From Marinimicrobium sp. C6131 (GTDB taxonomy: Bacteria; Pseudomonadota; Gammaproteobacteria; Pseudomonadales; Cellvibrionaceae), in assembly GCF_026153455.1 (NCBI RefSeq), contig NZ_CP110629.1, positions 2,294,001 through 2,358,000 of the forward strand: a stretch of 64,000 bases of DNA. The letters run 5' to 3'. The position numbers and the translations under genes were made by a program. Numbering within the stretch: the stretch's first letter is position 1; each line of letters begins with the position of its first letter. The notes below the pieces were generated by a model. It saw nothing but the letters and a program-made list of their open reading frames with translations. It was not told where the DNA came from and did not search any database. Of the stretch, positions 27,984 to 37,286 are shown in pieces.

Positions 27984-29045
27984 TTACTTGGCGGCGTTGT
28001 AAAAGAATCGATCATTGCGCGCCTCTTCCAGCGCCCCCGCCAGCTCGACCTCATCCTGCTCGGCTTCGTCGATATGCACTTCGCGCTGCTCGGGCTGAAT
28101 CCCCAGACGCTTGAACAACTGCATGTCCTTATTGGCTTCCGGGTTGGCGGTCGTGAGCAGTTTTTCGCCATAGAAAATCGAGTTGGCGCCGGCCAGGAAG
28201 GCCATGGCCTGCATCTGGTCGTTCATCTCCTCGCGTCCGGCGGACAGACGAACGTGAGACTGCGGCATCAGAATCCGGGCCACCGCGATGGTGCGGATAA
28301 ACTCGAAGGGGTCCAGGTCTTCCTCTTCCGCAAAGGGCGTACCGGCCACCTTCACCAGCATGTTGATGGGCACCGACTCCGGATGGTCCGGCATGGTGGC
28401 CAATTGCTGCAACAGACCCGCGCGGTCGGTCTTTTCTTCACCCATCCCGACAATACCGCCGCAGCAGACTTTCATCCCGGCCTTGCGGACATTGTCCAGG
28501 GTTTCCAGGCGATCCTGGTAGGTACGGGTGGTGATTACCTCGCCATAATATTCAGGAGACGTATCGAGATTGTGGTTGTAGTAATCGAGGCCCGCCTCGG
28601 CCAGGGTTCTGGCCTGGCCTTCGTCGAGCATACCCAGGGTCATACAGGTTTCCAGCCCCAGGGACTTTACACCTTTGACCATGTCAGTGACGTAGTTCAG
28701 ATCCCGATTCTTGGGGCTGCGCCAGGCGGCCCCCATGCAAAAACGGGTCGCGCCACTGGCCTTCGCGGCCCGGGCCTCTTCCAGCACTTTCTCTACCGCC
28801 ATCAGACGCTCGCGCTCCAGACCGGTGTCATAGCGGGCGCTCTGAGGGCAGTATTTGCAATCTTCCGGGCAAGCGCCGGTTTTGATCGAGCACAGGGTGC
28901 TGACCTGCACCTCGTTGGGATCGAAATGGGCGCGGTGCACGGTCTGTGCCTGGAACATGAGGTCGCTGAACGGCAGGTCAAACAGGGCGAGAATCTCGTC
29001 CCGGGTCCAGTCGTGGCGAATCGGCGGTTGTGCGGTGGCGTTCAT
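27984..29045 (-). CDS. bioB: Biotin synthase
   Basis: A 353-residue radical SAM enzyme inserting sulfur into dethiobiotin. C59, C63 and C66 in C-P-E-D-C-K-Y-C bind the SAM [4Fe-4S] cluster; Y-N-H-N-L-D-T-S and the [2Fe-2S] ligands follow. It is the first gene of the operon bioB-bioF-bioHC-bioD, behind a BirA-controlled promoter. No bioA gene is present in the operon. Confidence 0.97.
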   Translation of the reverse strand: MNATAQPPIRHDWTRDEILALFDLPFSDLMFQAQTVHRAHFDPNEVQVSTLCSIKTGACPEDCKYCPQSARYDTGLERERLMAVEKVLEEARAAKASGATRFCMGAAWRSPKNRDLNYVTDMVKGVKSLGLETCMTLGMLDEGQARTLAEAGLDYYNHNLDTSPEYYGEVITTRTYQDRLETLDNVRKAGMKVCCGGIVGMGEEKTDRAGLLQQLATMPDHPESVPINMLVKVAGTPFAEEEDLDPFEFIRTIAVARILMPQSHVRLSAGREEMNDQMQAMAFLAGANSIFYGEKLLTTANPEANKDMQLFKRLGIQPEQREVHIDEAEQDEVELAGALEEARNDRFFYNAAK

Positions 29046-29083
29046 GGTTCGATCCCGGTGTGTTTGGTGTCCAAAAGCCCTCT

Positions 29084-29111
29084 ATAGTAGCGGGCCACAG
29101 AGCGCTGTCAA
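29084..29111 (-). promoter_or_regulatory. Sigma-70 promoter of the biotin operon
   Basis: On the minus strand TTGACA (29111-29106), 16-base spacer, TACTAT (29089-29084), 38 bases before bioB. The -35 box lies inside the left half of the BirA operator. Confidence 0.75.
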
Positions 29112-29137
29112 CCGAAAAGCGGCGTTCCGGTTTACAG
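29105..29137. promoter_or_regulatory. BirA operator
   Basis: CTGTCAACC, 15 bases, GGTTTACAG: two inverted half-sites of the TTGTAAACC / GGTTTACAA type with the exact 15-base spacing used by the biotin repressor/biotin-protein ligase BirA. It covers the -35 box of the bioB promoter, so biotinoyl-AMP-loaded BirA would block the operon. Confidence 0.88.
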
Positions 29138-29189
29138 CGGACGGCCCGGAACGTGACCTGTTGGCTGGACGCCGGGGCCCGGAGACGTC

Positions 29190-29978
29190 ATGATTTTGCC
29201 CCTGAGTCACCCACCCAAAGGACGATCTCTCATGTGGAATGGAATCAGAACGCGACTTGCCACCCTGCCGCGCCCCCGACTGCCTCAACCCTGCCTGTTG
29301 TGCGCGGCACCCGGAGCCCGCCTGTTGTGCGCGGGCTGTGAATTCGACCTCCCCTACCTCACCCGCCACGACCACCGCTGCGCCACCTGCGCCCTGCCGC
29401 TGCCCGCCGACAGTCGCTACTGCGGGTACTGTCTGCAGACACCTCCGGCATTCGAGCACTGCCGGGTCCTGGGAACCTACGATTATCCCCTGGACAACCT
29501 GATCCACGCCTTCAAGTACCAGCGCAAATTGGCACCCGGCAAGGCATTGAGCGGACTGTTGGCTGAGCTGCTCAGGGCCGAGCGCGAGGAACTGGACGCG
29601 GTGGAGTGGCCGGAGCTACTGATCCCGGTTCCGATGCACTGGACCCGCCGGCTCAAACGCGGCTTTAACCAGACCGAACTGCTGGCCGCTGACCTGGGCC
29701 GGGCTCTGGCGCTTCCCGTACTCAGCCGGGTGGTGCGACGAGCACAGCAAACCCGCACCCAACAGGGGCTTACCCGGACCGCCCGTATTCACAACCTGCG
29801 CCACGCCTTCTCGGTTCGCCCCCGGGCTGAACGGCACCTGGCGGGGCGTCGAGTGGCACTGGTTGATGATGTGGTGACCACCACCAGCACCGTGCGGGCG
29901 CTGAGCCGGCTTGTCCGGGAGGCGGGGGCCGCCTCGGTGGAAGTCTGGGCACTGGCGAGAACCCCGGAGCCCCATTGA
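29190..29978 (+). CDS. comF: ComF-family phosphoribosyltransferase-like protein
   Basis: A 262-residue protein. The N-terminal part has four Cys pairs (C-L-L-C, C-A-G-C, C-A-T-C, C-G-Y-C) forming zinc ribbons, and the C-terminal part is a type I phosphoribosyltransferase fold with V-P-M-H-W-T-R-R-L-K-R-G-F-N-Q-T and the PRPP loop V-A-L-V-D-D-V-V-T-T-T-S-T. ComF/GntX proteins act in DNA uptake and in use of extracellular DNA. ATG 29190 has GGAG in front; ATG 29232 with AAGGA is an alternative. It is divergent from bioB, and the BirA operator lies between them; divergence next to bio genes is common in gammaproteobacteria (bioH-gntX). Confidence 0.9.
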   Translation: MILPLSHPPKGRSLMWNGIRTRLATLPRPRLPQPCLLCAAPGARLLCAGCEFDLPYLTRHDHRCATCALPLPADSRYCGYCLQTPPAFEHCRVLGTYDYPLDNLIHAFKYQRKLAPGKALSGLLAELLRAEREELDAVEWPELLIPVPMHWTRRLKRGFNQTELLAADLGRALALPVLSRVVRRAQQTRTQQGLTRTARIHNLRHAFSVRPRAERHLAGRRVALVDDVVTTTSTVRALSRLVREAGAASVEVWALARTPEPH

Positions 29979-30135
29979 CCCAACCAGGGCACCCTATAGC
30001 GCCACTCGTTGTAAACGGCTCCAGTTTGGCAGCCTGTACATTCTGGAAATGGACCAGGACACCAGTCTAAAGAGGACGATCTAACCTCCCAACCGCCCTC
30101 CCATAACCGGTACAATGGCGGTTTGGGAGGGCACT

Positions 30136-31122
30136 ATGAGCACAACCGCACACCCCTATGAAGCGCTCTCGCCGGATCTGGTCCTGGATGCGGTGGAGAG
30201 TAGCGGCTATCTGAGCGACATGCGTATTCTGGCGCTCAACAGCTATGAAAACCGGGTGTATCAAGTGGGCATGGAAGAGGGCCCGCCGCTGATCGCCAAG
30301 TTCTACCGCCCCGAGCGCTGGAGCGATGCCCAGATTCAGGAGGAGCACGATTTCACCCGGGACCTGCTGGACCTGGAAGTCTCCGTGGTCCCCCCTTTGC
30401 CCGATGCCGAGGGCCACACCCTGCGCCAATACCAGGGCTTTCGTTTCGCCCTGTACCCCCGCCAGGGCGGCCATGCACCGAATCTGGATGACTTTGATCA
30501 ACTGCTGACGCTGGGCCGGGTGCTCGGACGTATTCATGCGCTGGGTCAAGCGCGCCCGTTTGTTCACCGCCCGACGCTGGACGTCCAGAGTTTTGCCGTG
30601 GACAGCTACGAATTCCTGCTGTCCGAATCATTCATTCCCGATAGCCTGCGCCCCTCTTATGAAAGCCTGGGTGCGGATCTGATCCGTCGGCTCGAGCGCA
30701 TTTTCGCCGACGCCGACTACACCCCCATCCGCCTGCACGGCGACTGCCACCCGGGCAACATCCTGTGGCGGGATGACGCCCCGCATTTTGTGGACTTCGA
30801 TGATGCCCGCAACGGCCCGGCGGTACAGGATTTGTGGATGCTTCTGTCGGGAGAACGGGAACAGCAGACCGCACAGATCTCGGAGATCCTGGAAGGTTAT
30901 CAGGAATTCTGTGATTTCAGTTTTGCGGAGCTGAACCTGATTGAGGCGCTGCGCAGTCTGCGCATCATGAACTACAGCGCCTGGCTGGCGCGTCGCTGGC
31001 AGGACCCGGCGTTTCCCAAAAGTTTCCCCTGGTTCAATACCGAGCGCTATTGGGGTGAGCATATCCTGGAGCTGCGGGAGCAGCTGGCGGCTCTGGATGA
31101 GCCGCCGTTGGCACTGTTTTGA
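30136..31122 (+). CDS. srkA: Stress response serine/threonine kinase SrkA (YihE/RdoA)
   Basis: A 328-residue kinase of the aminoglycoside-phosphotransferase fold. The catalytic loop is L-H-G-D-C-H-P-G-N-I-L and the metal-binding Asp is in V-D-F-D-D-A. P-L-I-A-K-F-Y-R-P carries the ATP lysine. In Escherichia coli this kinase limits death from oxidative and other stresses. Start ATG 30136 has GGAGG upstream. A convergent hairpin (31133-31151) separates it from the next gene; the dsbA gene that follows in Escherichia coli is not here. Confidence 0.92.
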   Translation: MSTTAHPYEALSPDLVLDAVESSGYLSDMRILALNSYENRVYQVGMEEGPPLIAKFYRPERWSDAQIQEEHDFTRDLLDLEVSVVPPLPDAEGHTLRQYQGFRFALYPRQGGHAPNLDDFDQLLTLGRVLGRIHALGQARPFVHRPTLDVQSFAVDSYEFLLSESFIPDSLRPSYESLGADLIRRLERIFADADYTPIRLHGDCHPGNILWRDDAPHFVDFDDARNGPAVQDLWMLLSGEREQQTAQISEILEGYQEFCDFSFAELNLIEALRSLRIMNYSAWLARRWQDPAFPKSFPWFNTERYWGEHILELREQLAALDEPPLALF

Positions 31123-31189
31123 TCGACCGGCCCGGACTGGACAACAGTCCGTCCGGTGTCGTTCTCACCACTGAAACCCCGGAGCGCGA

Positions 31190-32128
31190 TCAGCGCTCCT
31201 TGCTCTCCAGATAGCGGAAGAAGTCCGAGTCCGCACGAATCATCAGGGTGGTGTTATCACCCAACGCGGAATAGGTCTCCAGGGTGCGCAGGAACGCGTA
31301 GAACTCCGGATCCGCACCGAAGGCTTCACCGTAAATCCTGATCGCTTCCGCATCGGCATCACCGCGAATTTCCTCCGCGGTTCGCGCCGCTTCGGAATTG
31401 ATCCGGCGCAGCTCACGCTCCATTTCACCGGTAATTTCCAGGCTGCGCCCCTGCCCTTCGGCACGGAAACGCTCGGCAATGGCCTGACGCTCGGAAATCA
31501 TGCGATTTTCCACCTGACGACGCACCGAATCGATGTAGTTCAGCCGCTTGATGCGCACATCAATCAGCTCGATCCCCAGGCTCGGGGTCATCTTGGCGGC
31601 GCTTTTGAGAATTTCCGCCTCGAGTTTTTCCCGCCCCAATTTCGGGCGTTTGGTCAGGGCCACATCATCCCGATCCTGCTCGACTTCATCGAGATCATCC
31701 ACATCCACATTCCAGTCACCGGAACGGACGATCTCTTCGAGTTCGGTGCCCGAAACAATGTCCCGTACCACCGAATCCACAATGTCATCCAGACGATTAC
31801 GCCCGCCGCGCTCATCACGCACGCTGCGCAGAAACTCCAGCGGGTCGATGATGCGCCAGCGAGCGGTGGTGTCCACCTGGATGAACTCCCGCCCGAGGGT
31901 CGGAATCTGGGTGACGTCGCCGTCCCAGATCAACAGACGTCGATCGAACCGGCGCACTTCCTGAATAAAGGGCAGCTTCCAGTGCAGGCCGGGCTCGCTG
32001 ATCACATCGCCCTGGGGATCACCAAACTGAACAATAATCGCCTGTTCCGCTTCATCCACCACAAACGCGGAGGAAAAAACGGTGAGGACAACCGCAACGA
32101 CAATAACTCCGAAAATTCCACCTTTCAT
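31190..32128 (-). CDS. HflC-family SPFH protein (second copy in window)
   Basis: A 312-residue membrane-anchored SPFH/band 7 protein. Residues 5-25 are one membrane segment, followed by the SPFH domain (E-Q-A-I-I-V-Q-F-G-D, P-G-L-H-W-K-L-P-F, R-W-R-I-I-D-P) and a long coiled coil ending in A-E-A-I-R-I-Y-G-E-A-F. HflC and HflK form a large cage around FtsH. Compared with the HflC at 62.9 kb it has an insertion of about 20 acidic residues (D-V-D-D-L-D-E-V-E-Q-D) in the middle. Its start overlaps the HflK stop by one base. Confidence 0.88.
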   Translation of the reverse strand: MKGGIFGVIVVAVVLTVFSSAFVVDEAEQAIIVQFGDPQGDVISEPGLHWKLPFIQEVRRFDRRLLIWDGDVTQIPTLGREFIQVDTTARWRIIDPLEFLRSVRDERGGRNRLDDIVDSVVRDIVSGTELEEIVRSGDWNVDVDDLDEVEQDRDDVALTKRPKLGREKLEAEILKSAAKMTPSLGIELIDVRIKRLNYIDSVRRQVENRMISERQAIAERFRAEGQGRSLEITGEMERELRRINSEAARTAEEIRGDADAEAIRIYGEAFGADPEFYAFLRTLETYSALGDNTTLMIRADSDFFRYLESKER

Positions 32129-33138
32129 TATTTGGCCTCCTGGCGCGCGTCACGAATATTCATCAGGGGCAGAGGGCCGACCTGATCGTCCTGGACCATC
32201 AGTACCTGGCCCACCTTGGGCAGCAACGTTCCCATGGCTTCCAGATACAGTCGCGAGCGGGTGACCTCCGGAACGTTCTGGTACTCTTCCAACATGGCCC
32301 TAAACCGGGCGGTTTCCCCATAGGCGCGGTTGACCCGCTCGGTGGCGTAGCCCTCAGCCTCGGCGATCAGCCGCAGGGCTTCACCCTCGGCGCGGGGAAT
32401 CTGCTGGTTGGCGCGCTTGGTGGCTTCGTTGATCATCCGCTCACGCTCCTGTCGGGCCTCGTTCACTTCGTTGAACGCCGGGCGCACCGCCTGGGGTGGG
32501 ACCACATCCTGAAGCTCGACGGTAATAATATGCAGGCCGGAGTCATAGCGGTCCATGACCTGCTGTATCTCTTCGCGCGCCAACTGGGCAATTTCCACCC
32601 GGCCCACGGTCAGCACTTCCGAGCCCAGACGGTTACCGACTACCCGACGCATGACCGATTCGGAAATATCCCGCAGCGTGGTGTCCGGTTCGCGCTGCTG
32701 GTACAGATACTTGATCGGGTCCTGAATGCGGTACTGCACCACCCACTCAACATTGATGACATTGAGGTCGCCGGTCAGCATCGCGGACTCGCCGGTGAAA
32801 TCCTGGTTGGAATAGCGACTGGCTTCATTGCCACGCTGGCCGACGGTACGAAAACCGAACTCCTGCTTGAGCACCCGCGCCGAGGCGACGCGCTGTACCT
32901 TGTCGATACCGAAAGGGAGTTTGAAGTGCAACCCGGGATCGGTGATCGCCACCACGGCGCCAAAGCGCTTGACCACGGCCTGCTGCTCTGGCTGAACGGT
33001 ATAGAAACTGGTAAAGCCGCCCCAGAGGACAAGAATGGCGACGGGAATCAGCAACCCCATCCCGATACCCGGCAGACGGGGAAAATGCCGGGTCAACTCG
33101 GCAAAATCGTCCTTCAGGTTCCTGTGTGAATTATTCAT
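32128..33138 (-). CDS. HflK-family SPFH protein (second copy in window)
   Basis: A 336-residue partner of the preceding protein: short cytoplasmic N-terminus, one membrane helix (about 26-46), SPFH domain (V-Q-P-E-Q-Q-A-V-V-K-R-F-G, D-P-G-L-H-F-K-L-P-F-G-I, V-E-W-V-V-Q-Y-R-I-Q-D-P) and coiled coil (A-E-G-E-A-L-R-L-I-A-E-A-E-G-Y-A). It lacks the Gly/Pro-rich N-terminal extension usual in HflK. Together with the HflC-like gene it forms a two-gene operon near srkA, separate from the canonical hflKC at the window end. Confidence 0.88.
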   Translation of the reverse strand: MNNSHRNLKDDFAELTRHFPRLPGIGMGLLIPVAILVLWGGFTSFYTVQPEQQAVVKRFGAVVAITDPGLHFKLPFGIDKVQRVASARVLKQEFGFRTVGQRGNEASRYSNQDFTGESAMLTGDLNVINVEWVVQYRIQDPIKYLYQQREPDTTLRDISESVMRRVVGNRLGSEVLTVGRVEIAQLAREEIQQVMDRYDSGLHIITVELQDVVPPQAVRPAFNEVNEARQERERMINEATKRANQQIPRAEGEALRLIAEAEGYATERVNRAYGETARFRAMLEEYQNVPEVTRSRLYLEAMGTLLPKVGQVLMVQDDQVGPLPLMNIRDARQEAK

Positions 33139-33234
33139 CGCATGCTCCTTTCATGACTCGGCGACAGTAAGTACGCCGGGGCGGAACCTTAACAGAACCG
33201 GAGATCAGTGTCCCGCCCCGAGCGGACGGAACCC

Positions 33235-33954
33235 TCACCCGGGTCGATAGTTGGTCAGTATCTCGTCGACGCCAGACTCCAGAGCCCAATCGACTTCCCG
33301 CCCACTTTCCGGGAGAAATGCCAGCACCCGTCCCTGCCGACGCTGATAGCGGTCCACCATGGCAGGGCGCAACAGGCGAACCCCCGCCAGTCTGGCCGGT
33401 AGAGAGTAGGTGGCACCGGGCCGAATACCCGCCAACGGCGGCAACCCCGCGACACAGGCCAACCCCGCTCGCCGGCAGGCTGGCATGGGTACCATGCACT
33501 CGATCTCGGGCTGTTGATCCAGCAGCAGCTTCTGCTGCCGGGGATCCCAGAACAGGAAACGGGCCCGCCCGCTCAACAGGGCCTTGCCTTCCCCCTGCCA
33601 GTGCTTCAGTAATAACGCGAGGGTCCGCTCGCCATGTTCGGGTTTGATATCCAGAATCCAGCGGTGCTGTCCGAACTCCTCCAGCCACTCATCAAAGAAC
33701 AGTAGCGGCTCACCGCCTTTGAGCCGGACCTGTTCCAGTTCCGCCCGGGTGGCCTCCGTGACTTTCAGATCCAGCCCCGCAATCCGGGTCAGATCCTCGT
33801 CGTGGGCTAGCACCAGGTGCCCGTCTGCGGTGCTGCGCAGATCGGTTTCCAGGTGAGAAAATCCGGCATCCAGCGCGGCCCGGAAGGCGTCTGCGGTGTT
33901 TTCCGTGGCCCGCTCACACAGGCCGCGGTGACTGATCCAGAGGGGGGCGGACAT
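33235..33954 (-). CDS. Glycerophosphodiester phosphodiesterase
   Basis: A 239-residue TIM-barrel enzyme. Catalytic motifs H-R-G (with E-N-T), E-T-D, and D-G-H-L-V-L-A-H-D-E-D-L-T-R give the general acid/base His pair and the calcium ligands. No signal peptide is seen, so it resembles cytoplasmic UgpQ, hydrolysing glycerophosphodiesters to glycerol-3-phosphate. The ATG at 33954 follows GGAGGAA. Divergent from cls, 122 bases away. Confidence 0.88.
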   Translation of the reverse strand: MSAPLWISHRGLCERATENTADAFRAALDAGFSHLETDLRSTADGHLVLAHDEDLTRIAGLDLKVTEATRAELEQVRLKGGEPLLFFDEWLEEFGQHRWILDIKPEHGERTLALLLKHWQGEGKALLSGRARFLFWDPRQQKLLLDQQPEIECMVPMPACRRAGLACVAGLPPLAGIRPGATYSLPARLAGVRLLRPAMVDRYQRRQGRVLAFLPESGREVDWALESGVDEILTNYRPG

Positions 33955-34076
33955 CAATCGTTTCCTCCTGTTGTTCCAAGCGAGCCATTGACGCAAAAGC
34001 GTGTCATTTTATTCTTTGCCCAATGCGGTAGCATAGGCACAGGACAGTATACCCCCGGACGCCCAACGGACCGCCT

Positions 34077-35504
34077 ATGCTCTATTGGATTATTGCGCTT
34101 TTCCATCTGGTCGTGATGCCCATCGCGGCCGTGCACGCCCTGATTTACAAACGGGACCATCGCGCGGCGCTGGGCTGGATCGGGGTCATCCTGCTGTTCC
34201 CCGTCGCCGGGCCACTGCTGTACTTTCTGTTCGGAATCAACCGGTTGCGCACCAAGGCCCAGGTATTTGCCGGACACCACCTGCCGGTGATGTTCTTTGG
34301 CTACGACCGCACCAGCCCACCCCTGTTGCTGCATCCCGATCCACTGATCGACACACTGCCCAACCCGGACCTGGCGCGAGTGGGCAGCCGGGCCACCGGC
34401 CAGCCATTACTCCCGGGCAATCAGGCAAGGATCCTGATCAATGGTGAAGCATTTTTCCCTGAGCTCCTTCAGGCGATAGACGACGCTCGCCACTGGATCC
34501 TGCTGTCCACCTATCTGTTCGGGCACCGTGGCGAGGCCCACAATGTCGTCAATGCCCTGACCCGGGCCAAGGAGCGAGGTGTCACCGTGTATGTGCTGGC
34601 CGATGGCATCGGCACCTGTTACTCCTGGCGCACCGCGATCCGGGCATTGCGCCGGGCCGGGATCAGGGTCGCCCTTTTCACCCCGCCGTCACTGATTCCA
34701 CCGTCTCTGGATATCAATCTGCGTAATCACCGTAAAATTGCCGTCGTGGATCAACAGGTCGGTTTTTTCGGCGGAATCAATATTGATGACCGGCATATGG
34801 TGGCCAATCCCGACAACCGCCACCCGACGGAGGATGTGCACTTTCGGGTGAACGGACCGCTGGTCGCAGAGCTGACGCACTTGTTCTGCAACGACTGGGA
34901 GCTGGTGACCGGCCACTTGCCGGCGCTGACCGAACTCGCCTCGCCGACCGCTGGCCGCAGCGTCTGCCGTCTGATTGACGATGGCCCCCACGATAACCTC
35001 AACCACCTGTCGATGACCCTGATCGGTGTGTTCACTGCGGCCCGGGAGCGCATCCGGATCATGGTGCCCTACTTCCTTCCCAACCATGAAATGATCGCCG
35101 CGCTGCAGGCCGCTGTGCTGCGCGGGGTCAAAGTGGAAGTCATTCTGCCCGAGCGCAGCAATCTGCGCTTTGTCGACTGGGCGACCCGGAACATGCTGTG
35201 GGAACTGCTGCTGTGGGACATGGAAGTCCGCTATAAAGCAGCGCCTTTCGCCCACAGCAAACTGATCCTGGTGGACGACGCTTACGCCATGACCGGCTCT
35301 GCCAACCTCGACGCCCGGAGCCTGCGCCTGAATTTCGAGTTGGGTGTGGAGTGGTTTGATGCGGAGTTGACCCGGCCATTGCACGCCTACCTCGACGAGG
35401 CCTCATCGCGAAGTCGATTGGTCACGCTGGCGGAGCTGGATCAACGGCCGTTCTGGCAGCGATTGCGCGATGCCTTTTTCTGGCTGTTTTCCAGTTATCT
35501 TTGA
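34077..35504 (+). CDS. cls: Cardiolipin synthase
   Basis: A 475-residue phospholipase D-family enzyme. Two N-terminal membrane segments (about 3-22 and 32-53) precede two HKD motifs: H218-K220-D225 in N-H-R-K-I-A-V-V-D and H393-K395-D400 in A-H-S-K-L-I-L-V-D. It joins phosphatidyl groups to cardiolipin at the inner membrane. The neighbouring glycerophosphodiesterase also deals with phospholipid head groups. Confidence 0.93.
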   Translation: MLYWIIALFHLVVMPIAAVHALIYKRDHRAALGWIGVILLFPVAGPLLYFLFGINRLRTKAQVFAGHHLPVMFFGYDRTSPPLLLHPDPLIDTLPNPDLARVGSRATGQPLLPGNQARILINGEAFFPELLQAIDDARHWILLSTYLFGHRGEAHNVVNALTRAKERGVTVYVLADGIGTCYSWRTAIRALRRAGIRVALFTPPSLIPPSLDINLRNHRKIAVVDQQVGFFGGINIDDRHMVANPDNRHPTEDVHFRVNGPLVAELTHLFCNDWELVTGHLPALTELASPTAGRSVCRLIDDGPHDNLNHLSMTLIGVFTAARERIRIMVPYFLPNHEMIAALQAAVLRGVKVEVILPERSNLRFVDWATRNMLWELLLWDMEVRYKAAPFAHSKLILVDDAYAMTGSANLDARSLRLNFELGVEWFDAELTRPLHAYLDEASSRSRLVTLAELDQRPFWQRLRDAFFWLFSSYL

Positions 35505-35547
35505 CGTATGATCTGCCTTCAGACACCACACCGGAGCCGTTCCGACA

Positions 35548-36261
35548 ATGACCGCACATAACTGGCTGAACCTGCTGGCCGTCACCTGGTTTTTTGCCGT
35601 ATGGATTGGCTATGCCAGTTTCGCCCGGCACCGGGCCCGGGTGTCGTACAGCCTGTCATCGGTGTTGCAGATCTACCGCAAACGCTGGATGCACTCGATG
35701 CTTCGGCGGGACAACCGAATTGGTGATACGGCGCTGATTGCCGGACTCGAACGACAGACTACCTTTCTCGCTTCGACATCCATCTTTGTGATCGCCGGTC
35801 TGATTACCGTTCTGGCGTCCATTGAACAGGTTCACGAAACCCTGACCGCACTGCCGTTTTTTAACCGGGAGATGACGTCCCGGCAATTGCAGTTCAAGAT
35901 TCTGTTGTTACTGGCCATTTATGTGTACGCATTTTTTACCCTGACCTGGGCAGTGCGCCAATACGGGTTCAGCTCCATTCTTCTGGGCGCCGCCCCGCTG
36001 GCGAATGACACGGACATCACGGAGGAGGAGCGGGCCCGCTATGCCACCACCAGTGCGAAAATCATTGATCAGGCGGGGCACAGTTACAATTATGGTCTGC
36101 GCGCCTACTATTTCTCGCTTTCGGTGCTGCCCTGGCTGTTTAACACCTGGCTGTTTATCCTGGCCGCAACACTGACCGTAGCGGTTCTGTACCGGCGGGA
36201 GTTCCACTCTCGCCCCCTGCAGACGCTGGCCAACGAGGTGCGGGCCTCATCGAAGTCCTGA
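35548..36261 (+). CDS. DUF599-family membrane protein
   Basis: A 237-residue protein with four likely membrane helices (about 7-25, 73-93, 113-136, 190-215). The pattern R-K-R-W-M-x-x-M-L-R-R-D-N-R-I-G-D and the F-A-S/T-S-x-I-F-V-I-A-G helix fit DUF599. Function unknown. It follows cls by 43 bases on the same strand and may be cotranscribed. Confidence 0.8.
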   Translation: MTAHNWLNLLAVTWFFAVWIGYASFARHRARVSYSLSSVLQIYRKRWMHSMLRRDNRIGDTALIAGLERQTTFLASTSIFVIAGLITVLASIEQVHETLTALPFFNREMTSRQLQFKILLLLAIYVYAFFTLTWAVRQYGFSSILLGAAPLANDTDITEEERARYATTSAKIIDQAGHSYNYGLRAYYFSLSVLPWLFNTWLFILAATLTVAVLYRREFHSRPLQTLANEVRASSKS

Positions 36262-36280
36262 TACAACCCGGTAACGACCT

Positions 36281-37174
36281 TCAGAGCTGCCGGGCATCGG
36301 TACCGTGGCTGCCGACCGGCTCGATGTGCACCGTCGCGACCACCCCAAGCTCGGCCAGTCGATGCTCTGCCTCATCGGCCAGATCATGGGCCCGACGCAC
36401 GGACCAGTCACCGGGCACCTGAAGATCCACCTCAGCAAATTGCTGAGCGCCCGAGGCGCGGGTGCGCAGCCGGTGAAAACCACAGCCCTCCGGTGTCAGT
36501 GCCTGCAGCGCGTGTTCCAGTTTTGCCAGGGTGTTCGGGCTCAGGGCCCGATCCATCAGCCCATTGGCGGACTTGACCAGCAGTTGCCCACCTTCGTGAA
36601 GAATATGCAGCGCCACGGCGATCGCCACCAGGGGGTCGAGCCATAACAGGCCGGTCCACTTGGCCAGCCCGACGCCCAACACCACACCGACGGTCGTCCA
36701 GACATCGGTCATCAGGTGCCGTCCGTCCCCTTCAAGCGCGGGCGAGCGATGCGTTCGCCCGTAACGCAGCAGCAGACGGGCCACCGCCAGATTGATCAGC
36801 GCAGCACCCACCGACAATGCCGTGCCCAGGTTCAGAGCCTGGAGCATCTCGGGATTCAACAGCCGCTCACCGGCGGCCGCCAGGATGGCAAGTGCCGCCA
36901 GAAAAATCATGCCGCCCTCAAAGGCCGCGGCAAAGTACTCGGCTTTCCCGTGACCGAAGGGATGGCCATCATCCGGCGGGCGGCGGGCGTATTGAAACAT
37001 TGTCAGCGCAAACCCCGCCCCCAACAGGTTGACCACAGACTCCAGGGCGTCTGACAGGTAACCCACCGAGCCGGTCAGCTGCCAGGCCAGGGCCTTCAGG
37101 CCCATGGTCGCCAGCGCTGCCGCGAGTGAAAGCCACAAAATATGATGCGCCTGCCACTTGACCATCGCGTTCAT
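36281..37174 (-). CDS. Cation diffusion facilitator family transporter
   Basis: A 297-residue CDF transporter exporting divalent metal (Zn, Fe, Mn, Co or Cd). Six membrane helices; the metal-site regions are D-A-L-E-S-V-V-N in helix 2 and D-V-W-T-T-V-G-V-V in helix 5, and H-P-F-G-H-G-K-A-E-Y is the family signature. A cytoplasmic domain with H-x-L-R-x-R forms the C-terminus. The second-helix motif has D-x-x-E where many FieF proteins have D-x-x-D, so the metal is uncertain. The frame is open far upstream, but ATG 37174 (M-N-A-M-V-K-W) opens the first conserved segment. Confidence 0.88.
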   Translation of the reverse strand: MNAMVKWQAHHILWLSLAAALATMGLKALAWQLTGSVGYLSDALESVVNLLGAGFALTMFQYARRPPDDGHPFGHGKAEYFAAAFEGGMIFLAALAILAAAGERLLNPEMLQALNLGTALSVGAALINLAVARLLLRYGRTHRSPALEGDGRHLMTDVWTTVGVVLGVGLAKWTGLLWLDPLVAIAVALHILHEGGQLLVKSANGLMDRALSPNTLAKLEHALQALTPEGCGFHRLRTRASGAQQFAEVDLQVPGDWSVRRAHDLADEAEHRLAELGVVATVHIEPVGSHGTDARQL

Positions 37175-37286
37175 CCCGTCCGAATTTGCTCCAGTGTAGT
37201 GTATCAGGGGTGGAAATCTCTGCGGTGAAGCCCAATAATGGCTCATCAATACTCTGCCTTGCACCTGAAATTTGACAGGATGACCC

